Source: CAYJFD01 sp964369605 (lineage in GTDB: Bacteria; Bacteroidota; Bacteroidia; Bacteroidales; UBA932). From it: a DNA stretch of 30,933 nucleotides. The position numbers and the translations under genes were made by a program. Of this stretch, positions 7,653 through 15,282 are shown in pieces. Under the pieces are notes generated by a model, which did not search any database, was not told the origin of the DNA, and was given only the letters and a program-made list of their open reading frames with translations. The stretch spans positions 1-30,933 of the forward strand of contig CAYJFD010000024.1 of the NCBI GenBank assembly GCA_964369605.1, in the 5' to 3' direction. The first letter of the stretch is position 1, and every line of letters begins with the position of its first letter.

Positions 7653-7699
7653 TGTTTCAGAATGAATATTATGCAAAGTGAAACACTGTAAATCATTCT
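7653..7699. promoter_or_regulatory. Interlocked inverted repeats upstream of the lipoprotein operon
   Basis: Two perfect 7-bp inverted repeats alternate in the order a-b-a'-b': TGTTTCA (7653-7659), AGAATGA (7659-7665), TGAAACA (7679-7685), TCATTCT (7693-7699). They lie 19-65 bp upstream of the -7 box of the operon and cover the place where a -33 box would be. They could be binding sites for the upstream AraC-type regulator or, if transcribed from upstream, a folded 3' end. This is an inference. Confidence 0.4.
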
Positions 7700-7717
7700 T
7701 CTCTCTGAGAATAAATT

Positions 7718-7725
7718 TACATTTG
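7718..7725 (+). promoter_or_regulatory. -7 promoter box of the four-lipoprotein operon
   Basis: TACATTTG is an exact TAnnTTTG box, 28 nt before the ATG at 7754. No TTTG is present 19-21 nt upstream, which is compatible with a promoter that needs an activator. Confidence 0.55.
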
Positions 7726-7753
7726 CAGTACATTAACTAAAAATCAAATCAAA

Positions 7754-8998
7754 ATGAAAAAAACACATTTAATTACACTAATTCTTATTTTAACTTCATT
7801 AGTCGCATGTCAGAATCAGATCGTACCTGAGGATATTGAAGTCGTGTGTATTCACTTAAACGAAACTGAAATCAGTTTAATCGAAGATGAAACATTTCAG
7901 CTTAGTGCCGAAATCTTGCCGGATAATGCAACAAATAAAAATGTTAAATGGTCAAGTGATAATGTAGCTATAGCTACCGTGGATGAAAATGGTTTGGTAA
8001 AGGCATTAAAAACAGGCACAGCAAATATTAAAGTACAAGCAGAGGATGGTGATGTCAATGCGACATGCACATTGACTGTAGAACCTTCTGTAATAGCAGT
8101 AGAAAGTGTAACTCTTAATATTCCTGAGGCTCGTATAACATTACCAGGTGAAGTTCAGTTAGAGTACGTGCTAATACCTGAAAATGCAACTAATAGAGAA
8201 GTTACTTGGAGTAGTGCAGATGAAAGTGTCGCTAAAGTTAGCGAGACAGGGCTGGTAACTTCAGTGTCCGAAGGTAAAGCGAGGATAATTATTACTACCA
8301 TTGACGGAAATAAGACAGATGAATGTTTAATTACAGTGTCAGGAGTAGCTTATATTGACGAATATGGGGTCAACCAAGGAATAGGACTGGAAATAGAAGG
8401 AATAGTGTGGGCTCCAGTGAATTGCGGGTATCATGAATCGGATTTTAAATATGGTAAATTATATCAGTGGGGAAGAAAAACAGGGTTTTCTTATAGCGAA
8501 GAAGTAGATGTTATAACATCAAATCCTGGGGATATTACAATAGATAATACTGATCCTAGTGAGTTTTATAGATTTTGGGGAGAGATCGTAACGCAAGGAG
8601 ACTGGGGCGGAGAAGACGGTATGACTAAAACAGAAAATGATCCTTGTCCAGAGGGATGGAGAGTGCCTACAAAGCAAGAAATAGAAGCATTATCTGCAAA
8701 TGCTTCAGAGTGGACTACAGTGCTAGGCAGAAATGGACATTGGTTTACTGGAAGCGCACCTTACAGTGAAAATCTTGATGCAAAGATATTTCTAACTGCT
8801 GATGGGCAAAGGGAATGGTATGATGCTTCCGCAGAAAAACTTAATGAAACTGGAGCTTATTGGACTACTACTCAAGAAAGGTCACAGTGGGGTGAAATAG
8901 GATACACTACATTACGTATGCATGAGATAGGCGGGATCAACCCTAATGTGTCATCACCAGCTTTTGCTAATTCTGTAAGGTGTGTCTTAGCTAAATAA
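7754..8998 (+). CDS. Lipoprotein with two BIG2 domains and a FISUMP domain
   Basis: 414 residues. Lipoprotein signal with Cys19 (TSLVAC). Two bacterial Ig-like (BIG2) domains follow at about 28-109 and 114-197. Both show the family pattern: LPDNATNKNVKWSSDNVAIATV...GLVKALKTGTANI, and IPENATNREVTWSSADESVAKV...GLVTSVSEGKARI. Residues 200-414 form a Fibrobacter-succinogenes-major-paralogous (FISUMP) domain, recognised by DPCPEGWRVPTKQEIEAL, GAYWTTTQ and the C-terminal VRCV. The block YIDEYGVNQG...WAPVNCGY...YGKLYQWGRK recurs in the next two genes. The BIG2 domains would hold the FISUMP domain away from the membrane. Surface location is likely; the ligand or activity is unknown. It is the first gene of a four-gene set. 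Confidence 0.9.
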   Translation: MKKTHLITLILILTSLVACQNQIVPEDIEVVCIHLNETEISLIEDETFQLSAEILPDNATNKNVKWSSDNVAIATVDENGLVKALKTGTANIKVQAEDGDVNATCTLTVEPSVIAVESVTLNIPEARITLPGEVQLEYVLIPENATNREVTWSSADESVAKVSETGLVTSVSEGKARIIITTIDGNKTDECLITVSGVAYIDEYGVNQGIGLEIEGIVWAPVNCGYHESDFKYGKLYQWGRKTGFSYSEEVDVITSNPGDITIDNTDPSEFYRFWGEIVTQGDWGGEDGMTKTENDPCPEGWRVPTKQEIEALSANASEWTTVLGRNGHWFTGSAPYSENLDAKIFLTADGQREWYDASAEKLNETGAYWTTTQERSQWGEIGYTTLRMHEIGGINPNVSSPAFANSVRCVLAK

Positions 8999-9016
8999 TT
9001 ATCACACGATATTAAA

Positions 9017-9748
9017 ATGAGAAAAATCACATTAATATTCGGACTGCTACTATTAATCAGTATAGTTAGTGGTTGTTCACAAAAAGTTACTGAGGATAAT
9101 TCTATCTATTACATAGATGCGAATGGTATTAATCAAGGAGCAGGCGTTGAAATAGATGGAATTATTTGGGCACCTGTGAACTGTGGCTATGCTGCCGGAG
9201 AGTATGAATATGGTAAGTTATATCAATGGGGTAGAAAGGATGGTCAGTGTTACGATGGTGAGGGAAAGTTAATAATGGCTGAAGATAATCCAAATTCCTT
9301 AGAGCAAGCTGAACCAAATACATATTATAAAAACTGGGATGCTAATATAGCTCCAGAGGGTACTTGGGGAGGAGAAGATGGAATTACAAGGACATCAAAT
9401 GATCCTTGTCCTGAGGGCTGGAGAGTTCCAAATATAGAAGAAATGAAGAGTTTGACTGCGAATAAGTCTGTATGGGCGCAAGTAGGAGAACAACTAGGCT
9501 ATTGGTTTACTGGTAAATTTGAGTATAATTCTACCGTGAAAGATAAAATTTTTCTAAATGCCGCTGGATTTATCTGGCGAACAGGAGTTGATGGTCGCGA
9601 TTATGATGGAAGCTTCTGGACTAGCAATTTTAGTAAAAAAGAAAGCGGGAAATCAGAATTCTTATATCTCAATATAATAAATGCAGGATGTTTCTCAGAG
9701 AGTCACTTTGCTGCAATTTCGGTAAGGTGCGTATATGCAAATAATTGA
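9017..9748 (+). CDS. FISUMP-domain lipoprotein, second paralog
   Basis: 243 residues. Signal peptide with lipobox (SIVSGC, Cys20), a spacer of only about 13 residues, then a FISUMP domain to the end. It shares YID..G.NQG.G.EIDG..WAPVNCGY and YGKLYQWGRKDG with its neighbours, plus DPCPEGWRVPNIEEMKSL and the terminal VRCV. It lacks the BIG2 domains of the preceding gene. Cysteines in VNCGY, DPCPEGW and VRCV are kept in all three paralogs and may be structural. It starts 18 nt after the previous stop, so it is part of the same operon. Function unknown. Confidence 0.88.
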   Translation: MRKITLIFGLLLLISIVSGCSQKVTEDNSIYYIDANGINQGAGVEIDGIIWAPVNCGYAAGEYEYGKLYQWGRKDGQCYDGEGKLIMAEDNPNSLEQAEPNTYYKNWDANIAPEGTWGGEDGITRTSNDPCPEGWRVPNIEEMKSLTANKSVWAQVGEQLGYWFTGKFEYNSTVKDKIFLNAAGFIWRTGVDGRDYDGSFWTSNFSKKESGKSEFLYLNIINAGCFSESHFAAISVRCVYANN

Positions 9749-9755
9749 AAGTAAT

Positions 9756-10592
9756 ATGAAAGAGAAAATTAACTATATAATTGTATCCTGCTTATTGATA
9801 TTTATAATAGGATGCAAAAAAGAAACAGGAGAACGATTACCAAATATTAAAATGATTGATTATATCGACGAATATGGTATAAATCATGGTAAAGGAATAG
9901 AAATAGATGGAAAGGTTTGGGCTCCAGTAAACTGTGGATATCACGAGAATAATTATAAATTTGGGAAATTATATCAATGGGGGAGAAAGGACGGTCATTT
10001 TTATTATAATTTATATAATCCAGAACATAATGACGCAAGCCAAACAGAAGAAAGTAATAAAAATTTGTTAGCTGAAGGCCCTATTAGCTTGGACAAATTA
10101 GATCCGACAAAGTTCTATACGACCTATAACACTGATTGGAATATTAACTCGTCTCCGAATTTGTGGAATGCATCGTGGTCTGAGGAAAACGGTGATATAA
10201 ACCCTACTCGTACAGAGTATGATCCTTGCCCAGAAGGCTGGAGAGTTCCTACAGCTACAGAGCTTGATGATGTCGAAAATAATCATTCAAGATGGTTCTG
10301 GTATGAAGACCCCGAACTTAATCTACCGCCTTATGGCTTTTGGTTTTGTGGAACTACTACATTTAGTGAAGAGATATTAAATAAAGTATTTTTTGACGCA
10401 GGGGGCTATAGATCATGTAGAGGAGACTCAAATAGACGTACATCAGCAGGCTTGTATTGGTCAAGCACCCCAATTGATATGAATTATGCTGCTTTTCTCT
10501 GGTTTTACCCTGGAAGTGATGGACAAGGAATTATGGATGTGGATTATAAGGCAACAGGTGCACATGTGCGTTGTATTCAGTTAGATGTTTAA
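9756..10592 (+). CDS. FISUMP-domain lipoprotein, third paralog
   Basis: 278 residues from the ATG at 9756. I chose this start because it gives a proper lipoprotein signal (MKEKINYIIVSC...FIIGC, Cys20) and a 7-nt gap after the previous stop. An earlier in-frame ATG at 9735 would overlap the previous gene and put polar residues before the signal. The FISUMP domain shows YIDEYGINHGKGIEIDG, WAPVNCGYHENNYKFGKLY, DPCPEGWRVPTATELDDV, GLYWSST and VRCI. It is closer to the first paralog (shared YHE after CG) than to the second. It carries a longer insertion after the GKLYQWGRKDG block. Probably an outer-membrane or surface lipoprotein; function unknown. Confidence 0.88.
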   Translation: MKEKINYIIVSCLLIFIIGCKKETGERLPNIKMIDYIDEYGINHGKGIEIDGKVWAPVNCGYHENNYKFGKLYQWGRKDGHFYYNLYNPEHNDASQTEESNKNLLAEGPISLDKLDPTKFYTTYNTDWNINSSPNLWNASWSEENGDINPTRTEYDPCPEGWRVPTATELDDVENNHSRWFWYEDPELNLPPYGFWFCGTTTFSEEILNKVFFDAGGYRSCRGDSNRRTSAGLYWSSTPIDMNYAAFLWFYPGSDGQGIMDVDYKATGAHVRCIQLDV

Positions 10593-10610
10593 AGCAAATA
10601 ATACAAAAAT

Positions 10611-13385
10611 ATGAGATATTCTTTGTTTAAAATTATTATTATCCTTTTCCTTATCATAGCCTGTAACAAGCCACCACATCACGGAGCAGAGAATAATGCC
10701 TATTTTAAGGCCTCGATTTCAAGTGTATTACATAATACAAAGGTTAATGTTGAGGAAGATAAGGATACACAGGAAATTAATTTTATGTGGGAAACCTGCG
10801 ACCTAGCTACTATCTATGACTCTATTAGTGGAGAGTTAGTAGGGAACTATGTTGTTAGTGAAGTAAATCAGGATAATATTGCAACTTTTGAGAAAGCAAT
10901 AGAATCTGGTCTAGACTTGGTTGAAGGGAGAGAGTATATTGCTGTTTTTCCTGTTAGCTCAGAAAATACACTTACCCTTAGAGATCTTGAAAGCAATGAT
11001 AGTCAAATTCAGACATCAAATGCAAGTATGAGTCATATAAGTGAAAATTTAAGAATGAAGACTCAATCGTTTGCATATAGTAAGGATGTTGCTGTAAATT
11101 TTATTCACGAAAAGGCTGTTTTAACAGTAAATTTTCAAACGTTTAATCACTTAAGGCCAATAAAAGTTGTAGTTAAACTTTATGCAGATGATGATATTCA
11201 AAAAGAGTACGAGTTAGAGTATACAGGCGAAGCCAGTGAAATATATTCGGCACATCTGATTATTGATCCAATATCAATTTGTAATAGCATAAAATTTGAA
11301 ATAACTCAAAGTGATGCTGAGGTAAAGGCTATAAGTAAAGAGATTGATGGGGGGGTTATACCTGGAAGGAGATATGTATTTAACGACCACGAATCTATAA
11401 ATACTAATATTGATTTCCCAGATAAAAATTTCAAGAAGGCATTATTAACCGTGTCTGACGGAGATATTATTAATCCTCACTATTCTGGAAATATTCCTCA
11501 AAAAATTGATTCTAATGGTGATGGCGAAATTTCTTATGCAGAAGCTGCTGTTGTAACACAAATTAAAGCTGAGTTAGATGATGAAAATCTAATCAAGAGT
11601 TTAGAGGGTATTAGGCATTTTATAATGTTAGAGCAGTTAGAACTTTTCAATCAACCAGTAACTGAAATAGATCTGTCAGCAAATATAAATTTACTTCATT
11701 ATGATGGGGGGAATAATAAATTAGAGAATTTAGATTTATCGAATAATACTAAACTAGAAATAGTGGAGTGTGAGGGAGGGAATACACTAAAATCTTTATT
11801 ATTGCCGGATTCTGAAAAACTAGAAGTTGTTAAGTGCTCCGAAAATCAGTTAAGCGCTCTAGATCTTTCAAAGAATATAAGGCTAGTAGAATTAGATTGC
11901 AGTAAAAATCTGTTAAAAAAAATAGATTTATCAAACAATCTAGGACTTAAAACACTTAGATGTGAGTTTAATGAATTATCTAAACTAGATTTATCAAATT
12001 GTACTAAATTAAGCACATTAATTTGTGAAGAGAATGTATTAGAATCGCTAATATTAGATAATAATAATAGGCTGGTTACACTTCAGTGTGGTAAAAATAA
12101 AATAAAAGAGTTGGATTTAAAGAATAATATTAATCTTACGCGAATTTATTGTCGAGAAAATAGACTCTCATTTTTAGATATAACAAGAAATAGCAGTGTA
12201 TTTAATATTGAGTGTGGAGCGCAAAAAGATGAAAATACTTATGATAAAGTAATGACTTTAAGAATATCTGAGGCCCAAAGTGAGTCAAATATTGTAAATT
12301 TAAATAGCGAAAGTAATGTTGTTGTTGAAGTAGAAGGTAAGGAATTTGAGAAATTAACATTTACTGCTACATTAAAGGATGTTACTCCAGTTAGTATTAC
12401 TTTTAGTGATATAACACCAAGCAATAATTATACTCCATATGTATATGGTTTACTAGAAGCGTCAGAAGTCTCTTCTTTAGGAAATGAGCAAATAATGCAA
12501 TATTATATTGATAAATTATCTTTGGAGAACGGATATATCAAGAATGTGTATAACGCCCAAGATATTGCACGCTTCTCAAACCTTAAAGTAAATACTGAGT
12601 ATTTATTTGTCGCTTTTGCGTATGACGGCACATCAATTATGTCTGATTTGTTCCAAAAAGAATGTAAGACTGCTTACTCACCTCCCAAAAAGGATATACA
12701 AGGGGACATTAAAATCTTGTCGACAACATCATATTTGGCCTCTTTTACTATATCAACTGACGTTGGAGATTATACAGGAAAGTATATTATAGCTCCTATG
12801 ACTTCTGAAATATGGTACGAATTCTATGGTAATACAATAGAAATAGCAAGAGAGTTATTGAAAAATAAGATTGGCCTTATCTATGACGAGAGTTTAAATA
12901 ATTACCCATTAATTGATAGGTCAATTATATATGATGATATTGAACATATTATATGTGTATTTGGAATTAAAGAAGATGGTACGGTAGATGAAACAATGAC
13001 GCCCTCAGTTGTATTTAGATCAACATTGGAAGCGGTAATAGATCCAGATTTAGTAATAGTAGCTGAACCTGACTTGAGTCGAATGCCAGATGTCGTAGTT
13101 TGGTTTACTCCAAGTAATCGTCAAGTTGTATTTTATGCTGCAATAGGAGAAACGCGTTTAGTAGAGGGGAAAAGCGAAGAGCAACTCTTAATGGAAATTC
13201 AAAATTCATCGGATTATCATATTTGGATTAGACCTGCAGGTAGAGGAAGAAGCGGTGTTGGGCATTCAAATATGATGTACGATACTAATTACTCTGCTAT
13301 ATCATTTGGAGTGGATCCAGATACGAAAAAACCATGCACAGCTATTTTTAGAGAAGATTTTAAAACTGGACCTGCGCCACATTAA
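10611..13385 (+). CDS. Large lipoprotein with fimbrillin-like N-terminus, EF-hand loop and leucine-rich repeats
   Basis: 924 residues. Lipoprotein signal with Cys18 (LFLIIAC). Residues about 30-270 look like an extracellular beta-rich domain, perhaps fimbrillin-like (weak; judged only from the pattern YFKASIS...INFMW...HEKAVLTVNF). A perfect 12-residue EF-hand loop, DSNGDGEISYAE, is at 300-311 (D300, N302, D304, E311). Leucine-rich repeats of about 21 residues run from about 331 to 540 (C..N.L..LDLS.N..L pattern, for example LSALDLSKNIRLVELDCSKN). The last about 380 residues hold two similar Bacteroidetes extracellular modules ending in FVAFAYDG and ICVFGIKEDG, then a third ending in SFGVD. 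It lies 18 nt after the previous gene and a terminator follows, so it closes the operon. Probably a surface binding or adhesion protein; partner unknown. Confidence 0.82.
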   Translation: MRYSLFKIIIILFLIIACNKPPHHGAENNAYFKASISSVLHNTKVNVEEDKDTQEINFMWETCDLATIYDSISGELVGNYVVSEVNQDNIATFEKAIESGLDLVEGREYIAVFPVSSENTLTLRDLESNDSQIQTSNASMSHISENLRMKTQSFAYSKDVAVNFIHEKAVLTVNFQTFNHLRPIKVVVKLYADDDIQKEYELEYTGEASEIYSAHLIIDPISICNSIKFEITQSDAEVKAISKEIDGGVIPGRRYVFNDHESINTNIDFPDKNFKKALLTVSDGDIINPHYSGNIPQKIDSNGDGEISYAEAAVVTQIKAELDDENLIKSLEGIRHFIMLEQLELFNQPVTEIDLSANINLLHYDGGNNKLENLDLSNNTKLEIVECEGGNTLKSLLLPDSEKLEVVKCSENQLSALDLSKNIRLVELDCSKNLLKKIDLSNNLGLKTLRCEFNELSKLDLSNCTKLSTLICEENVLESLILDNNNRLVTLQCGKNKIKELDLKNNINLTRIYCRENRLSFLDITRNSSVFNIECGAQKDENTYDKVMTLRISEAQSESNIVNLNSESNVVVEVEGKEFEKLTFTATLKDVTPVSITFSDITPSNNYTPYVYGLLEASEVSSLGNEQIMQYYIDKLSLENGYIKNVYNAQDIARFSNLKVNTEYLFVAFAYDGTSIMSDLFQKECKTAYSPPKKDIQGDIKILSTTSYLASFTISTDVGDYTGKYIIAPMTSEIWYEFYGNTIEIARELLKNKIGLIYDESLNNYPLIDRSIIYDDIEHIICVFGIKEDGTVDETMTPSVVFRSTLEAVIDPDLVIVAEPDLSRMPDVVVWFTPSNRQVVFYAAIGETRLVEGKSEEQLLMEIQNSSDYHIWIRPAGRGRSGVGHSNMMYDTNYSAISFGVDPDTKKPCTAIFREDFKTGPAPH

Positions 13386-13418
13386 AATCAAATTTAATAT
13401 ATAGTTTATATTGAATTC

Positions 13419-13453
13419 AAAGCCCGAAAGTTAGACAGAAACTTTCGGGCTTT
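13419..13453. terminator. Bidirectional hairpin terminator
   Basis: AAAGCCCGAAAGTT (13419-13432) and AACTTTCGGGCTTT (13440-13453) are perfect complements with a 7-nt loop. The hairpin lies between the end of the plus-strand lipoprotein operon (13385) and the end of the minus-strand yitT gene (13495), so it can serve both. Confidence 0.8.
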
Positions 13454-13494
13454 GACTATTTATTAGATCGTATTGTCTTTGATATTTTAGTTTA

Positions 13495-14403
13495 TTATTT
13501 ACGTATCTTATCGAAGCCTTTACCGTAGACTCCCATTACGTTTCCAACAGAAAGGAAGGCCTCAGCATCAATTTGTTTTACACTTTTGAAGATATCAGTA
13601 AGCTCAGTTTTGCGAGCGATAACCATTAGAATTTTACCTTCTTTTTTTGTGTACCATCCTTCACCTGAGATAACAGTAACTCCTCGACCATTAGAGGTGA
13701 TAACATCTGCTATGTCTTTGTATTCTTTACTAAAGATAAAGACTTGTACAGATTGTTTTGCTCCCGAGATTACAAGATCGATAGTGAATCCGCAAGCAGC
13801 AATCATAATATAACCATATAAAATATTTGCGAGTAATTCGCCTACTGAGCTCTCAGTAGGGATAATAAGAATAGAGGCGATAATTACGATGTCCATTAGT
13901 AATATAATCTTACCTGGTGCAATATTTCTATATTTATTAATAACTAGTGCTATAATGTCAGTTCCTCCAGTACTGCCTCCGCGTCCAAAGGTGATACCAA
14001 TACCTACTCCTGACATTGCGCCAGCGATTAATACACAAATTAATTTTCCGTTCTGAATAGCAAACTCAGAGATAAATTCAGCAGGATAGATACTTGGTAC
14101 TACCTTATATAGTATGGAGGCCATAAAAATAGCGTATACTGTTTTTGCACCAAAACCCTTTCCGAGGACTTTTAGTCCTATTAGTAGCAGAACAAAGTTT
14201 ATTATGAAGAAAGAATAACTCATAGGGAAGCCAGTAGAATATTGGATGATGGCTCCAATACCAGATACCCCTCCGCCTAGTAGGCCGTTAGGAAGCATAA
14301 AGATAATCCATCCAGAGGTGTATATAAATAAACCTAAGGTGATAATGAAGTAGTCTTGGATAAATCCAAAGATTTTTTTTCTAGTTAGTTTTTCTTTTTC
14401 CAT
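13495..14403 (-). CDS. YitT family membrane protein (DUF161/DUF2179), second of a tandem pair
   Basis: 302 residues. Five to six TM helices cover about 1-215, including the conserved GRGGSTGGTDIIALVINKY motif of the YitT family. A cytoplasmic DUF2179 domain follows, with RGVTVISGEGWYTKKEGKILMVIARK and a C-terminal VMGVYGKGF. The physiological role of YitT proteins is not firmly established, so transport is only a guess. It overlaps the preceding paralog by 19 nt (14385-14403), which points to translational coupling, and is the last gene of the leuS-yitT-yitT unit. Confidence 0.88.
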   Translation of the reverse strand: MEKEKLTRKKIFGFIQDYFIITLGLFIYTSGWIIFMLPNGLLGGGVSGIGAIIQYSTGFPMSYSFFIINFVLLLIGLKVLGKGFGAKTVYAIFMASILYKVVPSIYPAEFISEFAIQNGKLICVLIAGAMSGVGIGITFGRGGSTGGTDIIALVINKYRNIAPGKIILLMDIVIIASILIIPTESSVGELLANILYGYIMIAACGFTIDLVISGAKQSVQVFIFSKEYKDIADVITSNGRGVTVISGEGWYTKKEGKILMVIARKTELTDIFKSVKQIDAEAFLSVGNVMGVYGKGFDKIRK

Positions 14404-15281
14404 GTTATTTTTCCTTCTTTAATTTGTTCAAAACCTCTTCCATAAACACTCATCACAGGTGTGACTGTGATAAATGCTGTCGAGTCGGCGCTTTTAATAA
14501 GTTTCGTTATTTCTGATAGTTTATTCTTTCTAACAACTACGATTAGTATATTATTTTCTTGTTTTGTATACCATCCTGTACTATTTATAACAGTAACACC
14601 AGTGTTATTTTCGTTGAGAACATTCGCTAGTTCTTCAAGTTTAGAGGTGAATATAAAGAGTTGGATAGATTGTTTATTTCCTGTCAATAACATATCTACG
14701 GCAAACGAGAATGAGATCATCTGAAGATAACCATAAACTACATCTGGGAGTGATTTGTCTGGAAGGAAAATTATGGAACTGACGATAATTAAGTCACAAA
14801 TAAGGTAGATTCTACCGATACCAACATTGTGGTATTTTGTGATAATAAGGGCTATGATATCTGTTCCTCCTGTACTACCTCCTTGATTTAGTACAAAGTA
14901 GATTCCGACAGCGGATAATGTACCACCAATAATGGCATTAATAAATGGCTCTGTTATCTCAGATACATAAGGTATAATCTCAGGAAGGAACTGGAAGAAA
15001 ATACTGGCTAGAAGGATGCTGTATATGGTTTTAAAACCAAAACTCTTACCCAATACAAGTGTCCCAAGTCCTAGGAGAATAGCATTAATCCCAAGATAGG
15101 CTACTGACACAGGAACTACGCCATTTGTAGCAAAGTGTATTACAGCTGCGATACCTGATGATCCACCACCGGCTATACCGAGTGGAATCAAAAATGTAGT
15201 CCAAGCAAATGAGTAGATAAGCATTCCTATGCTTATGATTATATACTCTTTAAGGACTCTTAAAACTGTAGAAAGGCTCAT
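14385..15281 (-). CDS. YitT family membrane protein, first of a tandem pair
   Basis: 298 residues with the same architecture as its neighbour: several TM helices with NQGGSTGGTDIIALIITKYHN, then a DUF2179 domain (TGVTVINSTGWYTKQENNILIVVVRK, PVMSVYGRGF). The two proteins match along their whole length, so this is an ancient tandem duplication. The ATG (15281-15279) is one base after the leuS stop (15285-15283), so translation from the leuS message is almost certain. The leuS link may reflect only shared expression. Function not established. Confidence 0.88.
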   Translation of the reverse strand: MSLSTVLRVLKEYIIISIGMLIYSFAWTTFLIPLGIAGGGSSGIAAVIHFATNGVVPVSVAYLGINAILLGLGTLVLGKSFGFKTIYSILLASIFFQFLPEIIPYVSEITEPFINAIIGGTLSAVGIYFVLNQGGSTGGTDIIALIITKYHNVGIGRIYLICDLIIVSSIIFLPDKSLPDVVYGYLQMISFSFAVDMLLTGNKQSIQLFIFTSKLEELANVLNENNTGVTVINSTGWYTKQENNILIVVVRKNKLSEITKLIKSADSTAFITVTPVMSVYGRGFEQIKEGKITWKKKN

Positions 15282-15282
15282 T

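Noticed and set aside
9735..9755. Earlier ATG at 9735 for the third FISUMP gene
   Set aside because: It overlaps the preceding gene and puts polar residues before the lipoprotein signal. ATG 9756 gives a canonical signal and a 7-nt gap.
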